From Granulosicoccus sp045106195 (GTDB lineage Bacteria; Pseudomonadota; Gammaproteobacteria; Granulosicoccales; Granulosicoccaceae), in contig JBGCEH010000001.1 of assembly GCA_045106195.1 (NCBI GenBank), positions 62,001-126,000 of the forward strand: DNA of 64,000 bases, read 5' to 3'. The position numbers were made by a program, and so were the translations under genes. Below, piece by piece: positions 1 through 8,725 of this stretch. The notes below the pieces were generated by a model. The model did not search any database. It was not told the DNA's origin and saw only the letters and a list, made by a program, of their open reading frames with translations. Every line of letters starts with the position of its first letter. Position 1 is the stretch's first letter.

Positions 1-1
1 A

Positions 2-1006
2 GAGCCCATCAGCAAATTTACGTCTAACTCTGCGATAACCGATCCGGAACTGGATATGGATGACTTCTTTCCACTGGTGCTCAACGCGTTTGGTGGCTGG
101 AACGATACCGTCTACGGCCTACCGTTCGACAACTACTCGGGCCTTCTTTTCTACAACGAATGTATGCTGAAGGATGCAGGCTTTGACGGCCCACCTGAAA
201 CCTGGAGCGAGCTTAAAGACACCTACGGTCCCGCGTTGACCAAGGACGGCAAGTACGCGTTTGCCCTGCAATCAAAGCGCAACGAAACCCAGTCGGCTGA
301 TAGCTTCGCCCGTGTGATCTGGCCTTTCGGAGGCTCCTTTCTTAACGAAGAGTTTCGTTCCAACCTGCTCTCTGAAGAAAGTCAGGCTGGCTTGAAATTT
401 CGTCAGGATCTGATGCAGTACATGCCCGAAGGCATTGTTGCCTATGATCACGCCGAAGCCGTTAATGCGCTTGCCCAGGGGGATGTAGCGATGCTCACCG
501 AATGGTCAGCCTTCTACTCCAGCTTGAAGAATCCGGAAACGTCCAAAGTTGCCGATTGCCTCAAAATTGCACCAGAGCCTAAAGGTCCAGCAGGAAGAAA
601 ACCCGCTCTCGGCGGCTTCTCTCTGGCCGTTGCATCACAAGCGGATGAGAACGAGCAGGCAGCGGCCTGGTTGTTCATTCAATGGGTGACCTCCAAGGCT
701 AATGCCATGGAGTACCTGGAAAGAGGTGGTGTGCCAGCACGTCAGTCGGTGTATGCAGCTGAAGGTGTCGCCGAGAAGTACGACTTTGTACCAGCGCTGG
801 TTGAAAGCTGGCAGGATGGCGTTCCCGAGTTCCGGCCGCGTTTCGCAGAGTGGCCTGAAATCACAGAGATTGTTCAGGAATGGGGTACACGCATAATGCT
901 TGGTGAGGTGAGCACAGAAGAAGGTGCACGCGAACTGGGCACCCGCATGGAAGCCGTGCTTGAACAGGCTGGCTACTACGACGGCTCAAAACCACTTGCC
1001 CAGTAG
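2..1006 (+). CDS. Sugar-type ABC transporter solute-binding protein (5' end missing)
   Basis: The reading frame is open from the first bases of the window with no stop, so the gene starts upstream and only its C-terminal ~334 residues are seen. The first in-frame ATG (56) falls inside the protein and is not a start. The visible part has features of family-1 carbohydrate-binding proteins: a YGLPFDNYSGLLFYNE segment where the ligand-binding cleft begins, a W-rich central part, and GGFSLAVAS followed by AAWLFIQWVTS near the end. The family captures sugars or polyols in the periplasm and delivers them to a MalF/MalG-type permease, and two such permeases follow directly. Substrate cannot be read from the sequence. 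Family call is firm; ligand is unknown. Confidence 0.88.
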   Translation, partial: EPISKFTSNSAITDPELDMDDFFPLVLNAFGGWNDTVYGLPFDNYSGLLFYNECMLKDAGFDGPPETWSELKDTYGPALTKDGKYAFALQSKRNETQSADSFARVIWPFGGSFLNEEFRSNLLSEESQAGLKFRQDLMQYMPEGIVAYDHAEAVNALAQGDVAMLTEWSAFYSSLKNPETSKVADCLKIAPEPKGPAGRKPALGGFSLAVASQADENEQAAAWLFIQWVTSKANAMEYLERGGVPARQSVYAAEGVAEKYDFVPALVESWQDGVPEFRPRFAEWPEITEIVQEWGTRIMLGEVSTEEGARELGTRMEAVLEQAGYYDGSKPLAQ

Positions 1007-1057
1007 GCAAACCCGCGTTCGTAACGTACCACTAGTCATTTACCCATAGCAGCAACC

Positions 1058-1109
1058 CTGTTCCGCCAACACTCGACACACACACACAGGTACGGGTGTT
1101 GGCGAACAG
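1058..1109 (+). promoter_or_regulatory. Intergenic hairpin between binding protein and first permease
   Basis: The arm at 1058-1072 (CTGTTCCGCCAACAC) is the reverse complement of 1096-1109 (GTGTTGGCGAACAG) apart from one bulged C. The loop is about 23 nt and includes a CA-dinucleotide run at 1075-1087. No U-tract follows. Such hairpins after binding-protein genes are known to stabilise the upstream mRNA and lower expression of the permeases (as with malE-malF); that role here is inferred. Confidence 0.65.
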
Positions 1110-1136
1110 GCAGTCAAACACTTCATAAGGCACCTT

Positions 1137-2015
1137 ATGTCAGCAAGCACACGTCGCTCTACCATCCTGGCGTTTCTGGGGCCATCGGTGGTCACGCTGC
1201 TCGTCATCGGTATCGGGCCTCTACTGTATGCCGTATGGACCTCACTACACTACTTCAATCTCACGAAACTCAAACAGGTTGAGTTCATCGGGGCTGAAAA
1301 CTACGTCAGCGTTCTGACTGACTCATCATTCTGGGATGCCATGGGCAGAACGTTTCTGCTGCTTGGCATTTCATTACCCATCCAGCTCGCCCTGGGCCTT
1401 GGCATTGCGTTGCTACTGCATCAACCCGGCCTTGCTTTTCTTAAAACGCTGACGCGCCTGTCACTGGTCCTGCCCATGGCAACAACGTATGCGGTTGTCG
1501 GTCTTCTCGGTCAGGTCATGTTCAATCTGAAGTACGGTGTTGTTAACCAACTGATCGGCTTTATCGGTGTTGATCCTATCAACTGGATTGGTGACCCGGT
1601 CAATGCGTTCATCACCATCATTTTCTGGGATATCTGGCAATGGACCCCGTTTGTCACGCTTGTTCTGCTTGCTGGCCTCACGACTGTACCTTCAGAAATT
1701 GAAGAAGCAGCAAAGCTTGAAACCAAACGCTGGACGACTATTCTGCGTCATATACAACTGCCCTACCTGATTCCAGCACTAACCGCTGTTCTGATTCTAC
1801 GAACTGCCGACACTCTCAAACTGTTTGACATGGTGTTTACCCTGACACGCGGTGGGCCAGGTGCATCGACAGAATTGATTTCGCTGTTGATTCAGCGCGT
1901 CGGTTTTCGCGCATTCGATCAAGGGCTGGCGTCAGCGCAGGCGATTATTCTGCTTTTGGTCACCATCATACTCAGTCAGCTCTATATTCGACTGCTCTAC
2001 AAGGAGGTGCGCTGA
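1137..2015 (+). CDS. Sugar-type ABC transporter permease, MalF/UgpA class
   Basis: A 292-residue inner-membrane protein with about six hydrophobic segments, the first at residues 13-35. The cytoplasmic EAA loop that docks to the ATPase is recognisable at residues 189-210 (EEAAKLETKRW, ending QLPYL), but the usually invariant Gly of the EAA box is replaced (ETK instead of DGA). It forms the translocation pore together with the next gene. The ATG at 1137 lies 130 nt after the binding-protein stop, behind the intergenic hairpin. The stop overlaps the start of the next permease (TGATG), so the two are translationally coupled. No ATPase gene follows; it is presumably upstream of the window. Confidence 0.92.
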   Translation: MSASTRRSTILAFLGPSVVTLLVIGIGPLLYAVWTSLHYFNLTKLKQVEFIGAENYVSVLTDSSFWDAMGRTFLLLGISLPIQLALGLGIALLLHQPGLAFLKTLTRLSLVLPMATTYAVVGLLGQVMFNLKYGVVNQLIGFIGVDPINWIGDPVNAFITIIFWDIWQWTPFVTLVLLAGLTTVPSEIEEAAKLETKRWTTILRHIQLPYLIPALTAVLILRTADTLKLFDMVFTLTRGGPGASTELISLLIQRVGFRAFDQGLASAQAIILLLVTIILSQLYIRLLYKEVR

Positions 2016-2851
2016 TGTCAACCGCTCAACAAGCTGGTGCAGGCCGGCGCATCGGAGTGCAGTTGCTACTCCTTTTACTGATCATTCTGTTTTGCGTATT
2101 CCCTTTCTACTGGATGGTTACCACCAGCCTGAAGACGCAAGTACTAGCGCTTGAGTCACCACCCGTGTGGGTATTCGAACCCACGTTCACCAACTACACA
2201 GAAGTAATTGTCAAGGACGGCGTAGGCAAGACACTCATCAACTCGCTGATTGTGGCTATCAGCACGACCATCCTCGCCGTCTTGCTGGGGTGCCCTGCGG
2301 CCTATGCCCTGGCGCGCTTTGAGTTCCGTGGAAAGAAAGACCTGTGGTTCTGGTTCATTACCAACCGCATGGTATCTCCCATTGTACTTGCCTTGCCATT
2401 CTTCCTGCTTGTGAGGCAGATTGGACTGCTGGACACGCACCTCGTGCTGATTCTTATTTACCTGACATTCAACCTTCCCATCGTAATCTGGATATGCACT
2501 GATCAATTCAGAGCGGTACCTTTTGATCTGAACGAGGCAGCCATGCTTGAAGGGGCCTCACAATGGCGGATCTTTCGCTCTATCTGCTTGCCCCTGGCTA
2601 TGCCAGGCGTCGCCGTCAGCGCTATCTTCTCGTTCATCTTTTCCTGGAATGAATTGATGTATGCGCTTGTTCTGACGCGTAATGAGGCAAAAACAGCACC
2701 CGCTATGGCGGTCAGCTTCATGGAGGGATACAATCTGCCATACGGAAAGATCATGGCCACTTCCACCCTAATTGTCATACCTGTCGTTATCTTCGCACTG
2801 ATTGCTTCAAAACATCTAGTGCGTGGATTAACGATGGGCGCCGTCAAATGA
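2015..2851 (+). CDS. Sugar-type ABC transporter permease, MalG/UgpE class
   Basis: A 278-residue partner permease with an N-terminal hydrophobic segment (residues ~15-37) and five further ones. Its EAA loop is canonical (NEAAMLEGASQW...LPLAMP), unlike that of its partner. A strong ribosome binding site (AAGGAGGTG, 2001-2009) sits six bases before the ATG, inside the end of the preceding gene. Membership in the MalG class follows from gene order and the EAA box. It works with the upstream permease in a heterodimeric importer for a sugar or polyol of unknown identity. Confidence 0.92.
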   Translation: MSTAQQAGAGRRIGVQLLLLLLIILFCVFPFYWMVTTSLKTQVLALESPPVWVFEPTFTNYTEVIVKDGVGKTLINSLIVAISTTILAVLLGCPAAYALARFEFRGKKDLWFWFITNRMVSPIVLALPFFLLVRQIGLLDTHLVLILIYLTFNLPIVIWICTDQFRAVPFDLNEAAMLEGASQWRIFRSICLPLAMPGVAVSAIFSFIFSWNELMYALVLTRNEAKTAPAMAVSFMEGYNLPYGKIMATSTLIVIPVVIFALIASKHLVRGLTMGAVK

Positions 2852-2870
2852 CACAACACCGGATTCCCCG

Positions 2871-3836
2871 TTGTCTACTATCAGCCCCCCTGTTGCTCGG
2901 GACGATGAGCGCTTGCTTGTGCGCATCGCCTGGGCCTGTGAAATTGAAGGACTAACGCAAGCCGAAGCTGCCGAGCGATTTGGCATTACACGCTTGCGTG
3001 TTAACAAGGCTCTGGCAGAAGCTCGTAGTCAGGGCATCGTGCGAGTGTCTATCGATTCAGACTACGCTCCGTGCGCACAAGCTGAATACGAACTGAAAGA
3101 AAAGTATTCACTGCGCGACGCTCACGTTGCACCGGTCTTCGATCCAAAAAGCAATGTCAAGAATCTCATCGGTAGTTATCTGGGCCAATACCTGTCAAGC
3201 ATGCTGACCGACACCCGCGTTCAGACCTTTGGCATTGCCTGGGGTAGTACCCTCAATATTTCAATGCAACATCTTCGCCCCATGAACCGGCCTGATCTTG
3301 AAGTCATGTCGGTCATGGGCTGCGTCTCACGGGCCTCTGATGTTAACATCATCGAAAGCGCTCGCGTTCTTGCCAATTTATGTAACGCACAGAAACGCTA
3401 CTTCACGGCACCTTTGTACGCCGACAGCGCAGAAAGCCGGGATACCTTACTCAGACAAACCGTTTTCAACGACATGCTGGAACGCATCCGCGCTGTCGAT
3501 GCGCTGACTATGACGGTAGGTGATGTATCCAGTCTATCCAGCATGATTCGGGACGGCCTGCCTCGTTCGGTGACAGTGAACGAACTGGTCAAGGCAGGCG
3601 CGGTAGGTGATGTTCTCGGGTACTACCTTGACGGGAAAGGTCGCCGCATCAAACACGATATTAATGGCTGCGTTGTTGGTATGGAGCTTGAGGATCTACA
3701 GCGTATTCCAAACGTTATTCTCGCAGCAGGTGGTCAACACAAGGAAAAGATCATCAATGCATTGCTCAAGCGCAACGTCGTTAACACACTGGTCACAGAT
3801 CAGACAACAGCCAAGGCTCTCATCAGACAGCGCTAA
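2871..3836 (+). CDS. SorC-family transcriptional regulator
   Basis: A 321-residue regulator. An N-terminal helix-turn-helix occupies residues ~28-52 (LTQAEAAERFGITRLRVNKAL), followed by the long SorC effector domain, which is related to phosphosugar isomerase folds (GIAWGSTL near residue 122, VMSVMGC near 143, NVILAAGGQHK near the end). SorC proteins usually bind a phosphorylated sugar or polyol and control the adjacent catabolic operon, so this is the likely local regulator of the transporter and dehydrogenase. The start is a TTG at 2871: the frame runs back to a TAA at 2829 with no ATG or GTG between. There is no convincing Shine-Dalgarno sequence, so coupling to the permease stop 19 nt upstream is plausible. 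Confidence 0.9.
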   Translation: MSTISPPVARDDERLLVRIAWACEIEGLTQAEAAERFGITRLRVNKALAEARSQGIVRVSIDSDYAPCAQAEYELKEKYSLRDAHVAPVFDPKSNVKNLIGSYLGQYLSSMLTDTRVQTFGIAWGSTLNISMQHLRPMNRPDLEVMSVMGCVSRASDVNIIESARVLANLCNAQKRYFTAPLYADSAESRDTLLRQTVFNDMLERIRAVDALTMTVGDVSSLSSMIRDGLPRSVTVNELVKAGAVGDVLGYYLDGKGRRIKHDINGCVVGMELEDLQRIPNVILAAGGQHKEKIINALLKRNVVNTLVTDQTTAKALIRQR

Positions 3837-3856
3837 CAACCCTCAGAAGACAACTC

Positions 3857-6775
3857 ATGATCCGAGCTATTTCGAAAGCTACTACACGGCAAGATCAATC
3901 AGCTGTGCTTGAGCGTCTTAGCGTTTCACTGCAGCAAACTCTTGAAGGGGATTGCGATTTCAGCGACGCAGGCGTTGCGCTCTACACCAGTGATGCCTCT
4001 AATTATCGGCAAATTCCGCTGGGCATCGTGACTCCAAAGACCATTGATGACATTGTGCTCACTGCCAGTTTGTGTCGTCAACACAACCTCCCCTTGCTGA
4101 TGCGAGGCGGCGGCACATCGCAGAACGGGCAATGCGTCAATGAAGCCATCGTACTCGACTGTTCACGCTATATGGACAAGGTCATCGCTATAGACACCGA
4201 CAAGCGTACGGCAGTCATCCAGCCGGGCATTGTGTGTGACAGCCTCAAGGCAGCCGCTGAAGTGCATAACCTCACATTCGGCCCCGACCCGGCCACTCAC
4301 AGCCGATGCACTCTGGGTGGAATGATCGGCAACAACTCCTGCGGACCACGCTCTATGCTGGCTGGCAAGACAGTGGAAAACGTGCTGGAACTGGAGATAC
4401 TTACCAGCGATGGCACCCGCATGTGGGTAGGCCCGACCTCAGAACAAGAACTGGCAGAATTCACCGCAGGTCACGATCGCCGCGCTCAAATCTATCGCGA
4501 ACTCGTTGCATTGAGGGATCAATACGCTGACGAGATCCGCAAGCGCTATCCGAACATCAAGCGTCGGGTATCGGGGTACAACCTGGATCAGCTACTACCG
4601 GAAAACGGTTTCAACGTCGCAAGAGCTCTGGTTGGTTCCGAAGGTACCTGCATATCGATTCTTCAAGCACGTGTGCGCCTTATCGAAAAGCCCTTGCATA
4701 CGCGTCTGGTGGTACTTGGTTTCAACGATATCTTTGACGCCGGTGATTCGGTCGGCGACATCATGCCGTTCGCACCCATTGCGATGGAAGGCCTTGACTG
4801 GGGAATTGTCGGTGGCCTCAATGACAGAAACCTCAGACAGAAAGAGGTGGCATTGCTGCCAAGTGGACGCGCATGGATTCTGGTAGAGCTGGCAGCCACT
4901 ACCGCACAGGACATGGAAGTCAAGGCTCAGCAGTTCGTTGACTCAATGCGATCGATAGATCGGATTATCTCGGTAAAGCCTGTCCACCCATCAGATGAGC
5001 TGGCCATCTGGAGTATTCGCGAGCAAGGTGCTTCCGCAACCTCCATGAGCCTTAATCCAAACGATCCCGATCCTATCGTCGGATGGGAAGATACCGCCGT
5101 CGATCCATTACAGCTTGGCGAATATCTGCGTGAGTTTCAGGCATTGATTGATCGTTTCGATTACACCACAAGCTTGTACGGGCATTTCGGGGATGGTTGT
5201 ATCCATGCACGCATCACCTTTGATACCCGAACTGAAGCAGGCGTTACCAAGTGGCGACAGTTCAGTCAGGAAATTGCGACACTTGTGGTGCGATTCGGTG
5301 GCTCGCTTTCCGGTGAACATGGCGACGGACAAGCCAAGGCCGAGTTTCTACCCATCATGTACGGGGATGAACTGATGCATGCCTTTCGACAATTCAAGAA
5401 AATCTGGGACCCGGAGTCCAGAATGAACCCCGGCAAGCTCATAGACGCCTTCAGAATGGATGACAACCTGCGTTTCGGCCCCGAGTACGAAACGCCCTCC
5501 ATAGACACCCAACTGCACTTTACAGAAGACCCTCAAGGTTTTGGCCGGTCGACCGAACGTTGCATTGGCATGGGTAAATGTCGGGCGCACAAAGGCGCTA
5601 TGTGTCCGAGTTATCAGGCCACCCGTGAAGAGCGCTACTCCACAAGAGGACGTGCCCATCTGTTGCATGAGCTTGCGCGTGGACATGTGCTAATTCAGGG
5701 CTGGCAAGATAAGGCAGTTGCAGATTCGATGGAACACTGCCTGTCCTGCAAAGCCTGCAAAAGCGAATGTCCAACACAGGTGGACATCGCAAGCTACAAG
5801 GCCGAGTTCATGCACAAGCATTACGAAAACAAGCGTCGGCCGTTAGCACATCACGTATTCGGGCAACTGGGCCGTTGGCTACCCTATCTGTCCAGAGCTC
5901 CCAGTGTCGTTAATATCATGCAGAACAACCTGCCTGGCCGTATCGCCAAACAATTTCTGGGTATCAGTCATGACAAGGCACTGCCCAAACTGGCCAGGAA
6001 GACGTTCGCCCAGTGGGCCAACGCCCATGCACACACTCATGATGATCACTTTCACTGGTTCGGTGATCAGGATAAACCTGTTGTTGTTCTCTGGAACGAT
6101 TCCATCAACAATCACTACCGTCCATCAGTCGCACGCAGCGCAGTCAGCGTGCTTATCAAGACGGGATACCGGGTTGGTGTCGCAAAAGCACACTTCTGTT
6201 GCGGCAGGCCCTTGTACGAATATGGCCTGCTCGAACAGGCAAAGTCCTCACTGCAGCATATTCTCGAAGGCTTTCAGCAACACCTGCCTTCGGCAGCATC
6301 GGTGCTTGTTCTCGAACCATCGTGCCTATCCGTTTTCAAGGATGAGTTGTTGCGGCTGTTTCCGGTTGAACCTCGAGCTCTGGCACTGGCCGAACAATGC
6401 TCGACAGTCAGCGCCTTCCTGAATAATAAAAACACGCCTGTCAAACGCCGCTTGGCCTCTGGCATATTGCATCTGCACTGCCATGACAAGTCACTCGGTG
6501 TTGCTGACTCGGACAGACAATGGATGGAAACCTGCTTTACAACATTAAACGAGGTGGAAAGTGGCTGCTGTGGCATGGCAGGCACCTACGGCATGCGCAA
6601 GGATACGCGCTGGATAGGACAGAAACTGTTTGATCGCGCACTTAAACCGGCGATTGAAAAGGCTGATGCACAGACCGTTGTAGTCGCCAACGGATTCAGT
6701 TGTCATGAACAGATTTCGGACAATACCGGACGCCGCGTCATGCACCCTATTGAGGTACTGGAAGCTTGTCTATAG
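3857..6775 (+). CDS. FAD-linked oxidase / 4Fe-4S / CCG-domain dehydrogenase (YdiJ-like)
   Basis: A 972-residue fusion oxidoreductase. Residues ~45-200 are a PCMH-type FAD domain (RGGGTSQNG at 83-91, NNSCGPRSM). The FAD-oxidase C-terminal domain follows, with its GEHGDGQAKAEF signature near residue 487. A two-cluster ferredoxin module starts near 570 (CIGMGKC...C, then CLSCKACKSEC near 628). The C-terminal third carries two CCG boxes (CCGRPLYEYG near 782 and SGCCGMAGTYG near 902), as in glycolate oxidase GlcF and heterodisulfide reductase HdrB. The family oxidises 2-hydroxy acids (D-lactate, glycolate, D-2-hydroxyglutarate) and passes electrons to quinone or an electron carrier. The overall plan matches E. 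coli YdiJ. It is probably the catabolic enzyme of this locus; the substrate is not determined. Confidence 0.88.
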   Translation: MIRAISKATTRQDQSAVLERLSVSLQQTLEGDCDFSDAGVALYTSDASNYRQIPLGIVTPKTIDDIVLTASLCRQHNLPLLMRGGGTSQNGQCVNEAIVLDCSRYMDKVIAIDTDKRTAVIQPGIVCDSLKAAAEVHNLTFGPDPATHSRCTLGGMIGNNSCGPRSMLAGKTVENVLELEILTSDGTRMWVGPTSEQELAEFTAGHDRRAQIYRELVALRDQYADEIRKRYPNIKRRVSGYNLDQLLPENGFNVARALVGSEGTCISILQARVRLIEKPLHTRLVVLGFNDIFDAGDSVGDIMPFAPIAMEGLDWGIVGGLNDRNLRQKEVALLPSGRAWILVELAATTAQDMEVKAQQFVDSMRSIDRIISVKPVHPSDELAIWSIREQGASATSMSLNPNDPDPIVGWEDTAVDPLQLGEYLREFQALIDRFDYTTSLYGHFGDGCIHARITFDTRTEAGVTKWRQFSQEIATLVVRFGGSLSGEHGDGQAKAEFLPIMYGDELMHAFRQFKKIWDPESRMNPGKLIDAFRMDDNLRFGPEYETPSIDTQLHFTEDPQGFGRSTERCIGMGKCRAHKGAMCPSYQATREERYSTRGRAHLLHELARGHVLIQGWQDKAVADSMEHCLSCKACKSECPTQVDIASYKAEFMHKHYENKRRPLAHHVFGQLGRWLPYLSRAPSVVNIMQNNLPGRIAKQFLGISHDKALPKLARKTFAQWANAHAHTHDDHFHWFGDQDKPVVVLWNDSINNHYRPSVARSAVSVLIKTGYRVGVAKAHFCCGRPLYEYGLLEQAKSSLQHILEGFQQHLPSAASVLVLEPSCLSVFKDELLRLFPVEPRALALAEQCSTVSAFLNNKNTPVKRRLASGILHLHCHDKSLGVADSDRQWMETCFTTLNEVESGCCGMAGTYGMRKDTRWIGQKLFDRALKPAIEKADAQTVVVANGFSCHEQISDNTGRRVMHPIEVLEACL

Positions 6776-6808
6776 TTAGAAGAGACGAAGACATGCTTTT
6801 AGCTCGCC

Positions 6809-8560
6809 TCAGGAATAATCAAGTTTGGAGCGTCGCTTGCGCAACCCCGTTTTAGCGGCGTACATCTGAACATCCGCACGCTTGATCAGCGTCTCAAGAT
6901 CCTTGCCATCATCGGGGAACAAGGCATATCCGATAGAGGCACCCTGAGTGTAACCGCCAGCTGTCTTGTTCAACGCAAGAATACAGTTATAGGGTTGTAT
7001 TAATGTCGTTTTCAGATGTTTACAGATTCCCAGTACAGTCGCACGGCTTTCGGCACGGTCAATCATGACAACAAATTCATCGCCACCGAAGCGTGCAGCC
7101 ATATCATTTTCCCGCAGCCCTTGCGACAAGCGCTCTGACACCTCGATCAATACCTGATCACCTACATCATGCCCCAGCTCATCATTTATCTGTTTGAAGC
7201 CATTCAAGTCAATAAACAGCAAGGCAAATGGATGATTGTCCTGACGGCGTCGATGGCGAATGATTCGATCTTCCAGACGACGCACAATGGCCTCACGGTT
7301 GGCCATTCCCGTAAGACGATCTGTCAGCAACCGCCCCTGAAGGTCTGAAAATGCTTTAGCCAACTCTCCGACTTCATCCGCTCGATCGACCGGCACCGAG
7401 GCACTGAGATCCCCCTCACCCATTGCACGTGCAGCGCTGGCCAGCTGACGTAAATCCCGTGTGATCCGGTTCAGAATAAGCATGCCAATCAGTACGATCA
7501 GCGCACAGCCAGCTATTGCCAAAACCACAGTGCTACGGACGTTGCGCGTCACTTCGTACATGAAATCTTCTCTAGGAACCGCTACAGCAACCATCCACTC
7601 AAGACCGGCTGTATCTTGCAATCTCAAATAGCCAGCCTGAATAATATCTCCGTCGGGGCTATTAAAAGACGTCGTCTGTGTTCCGGGTCTGGCGTCGGGC
7701 TGGACCGTTAGCTCGCTGACATAACTATATGTACTGGCGATAAGGCGATCGTCGCTATCTACGGCATTCAAACGGGTATTGTCACCGTTGGTCGCTTCCC
7801 CCAGATGAGGCCCCCTGGAGGTGGCTACCAACTTACCGTCAGGCTCGACAATGAAGGCCACACCATTCTCACTCAATGCCAGTGTTTTCAGAAATCGATT
7901 GAGATGCTCAAGTGAAAGGTCAGTCGCCACGACACCCTGAAACTGTCCCTCTTCATCATCGACCCGGCGAGCACGAGTCGAGACCAGCTCCAGTGTCTTG
8001 AAATCAATGTAGATGGATGTCCACGTTTGCGAATCAGCACTTTGTCCTGCAATGAACCATGGCCGCTCGCGTGGATCAAACACCCGCTTTTCGATAACCG
8101 GATCCTGGAGCGGCCCATTAATGCGCGAAAAGCGATAAGTTGACCTGTTGGTCGCAGAATCCGTTCGCAGCCTCAATTCTGCCTCGGTATCTGAAAATCG
8201 CCATAGACCAATGAACTGTCCCAGACGATCCCCATAGTAGGCATAGTTGTTCGGGTCACGATGAATAGTCGTAGCAAGCCAGAGTCTCTCACGCAGACTC
8301 TCAAGCTCGTCCCCAATCGATAAAGGGGCGGCAATATCAGTCGGGAATGCAGTCTCCAGAACGGCCTCGGACCCTGAAACATGGCGATCAATCGCCTGAG
8401 TGATGCGATTGACAGTCTCATGGAGAATCAGGTCGGAGAGCGAATCTACCGCATTGCGCCCCGCCTGAAAAGACAGGACGCCAATGACAAGCGCGGTGAG
8501 CAGAACCAGCAGCACATAAGGGATAGTCAGTAACTGACGAAGAGTAGTTCGTTGAAGCAA
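6809..8560 (-). CDS. Membrane diguanylate cyclase: dCache sensor, HAMP, GGDEF
   Basis: A 583-residue protein. Transmembrane helix 1 is at residues ~12-32, a periplasmic double-Cache-like sensor spans ~35-345 (DPRERPWFIAGQ and the region around WTSIYIDF are typical), transmembrane helix 2 lies at ~348-370, HAMP follows to ~425, and a GGDEF domain ends the protein. The active-site GGDEF motif is intact near residue 490. An RxxD (REND) lies exactly five residues before it, so the inhibitory c-di-GMP I-site is present. It should make c-di-GMP in response to a small extracellular ligand. The start is TTG, supported by an AGGAG about 11 nt upstream. It converges with the dehydrogenase gene. Confidence 0.92.
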   Translation of the reverse strand: MLQRTTLRQLLTIPYVLLVLLTALVIGVLSFQAGRNAVDSLSDLILHETVNRITQAIDRHVSGSEAVLETAFPTDIAAPLSIGDELESLRERLWLATTIHRDPNNYAYYGDRLGQFIGLWRFSDTEAELRLRTDSATNRSTYRFSRINGPLQDPVIEKRVFDPRERPWFIAGQSADSQTWTSIYIDFKTLELVSTRARRVDDEEGQFQGVVATDLSLEHLNRFLKTLALSENGVAFIVEPDGKLVATSRGPHLGEATNGDNTRLNAVDSDDRLIASTYSYVSELTVQPDARPGTQTTSFNSPDGDIIQAGYLRLQDTAGLEWMVAVAVPREDFMYEVTRNVRSTVVLAIAGCALIVLIGMLILNRITRDLRQLASAARAMGEGDLSASVPVDRADEVGELAKAFSDLQGRLLTDRLTGMANREAIVRRLEDRIIRHRRRQDNHPFALLFIDLNGFKQINDELGHDVGDQVLIEVSERLSQGLRENDMAARFGGDEFVVMIDRAESRATVLGICKHLKTTLIQPYNCILALNKTAGGYTQGASIGYALFPDDGKDLETLIKRADVQMYAAKTGLRKRRSKLDYS

Positions 8561-8725
8561 CGTAAATGTAGCTCCTAAAAATGAACGCCCTTTATAGCTG
8601 CAAATCAGTACTTTGTCACGAAAGTTGCCACAACGCCACTCAAGCTTGCCGATGCTCAGACCCGCGGGACCACAAAGCCTGCGCAGTCTATGAACTTTAC
8701 TGCACAGACTCCCGAAATCCGATAG

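Noticed and set aside
1075..1087. CA dinucleotide run as a possible slippage-prone tract
   Set aside because: Only about six units, and it lies in the loop of the hairpin, not in a coding region.
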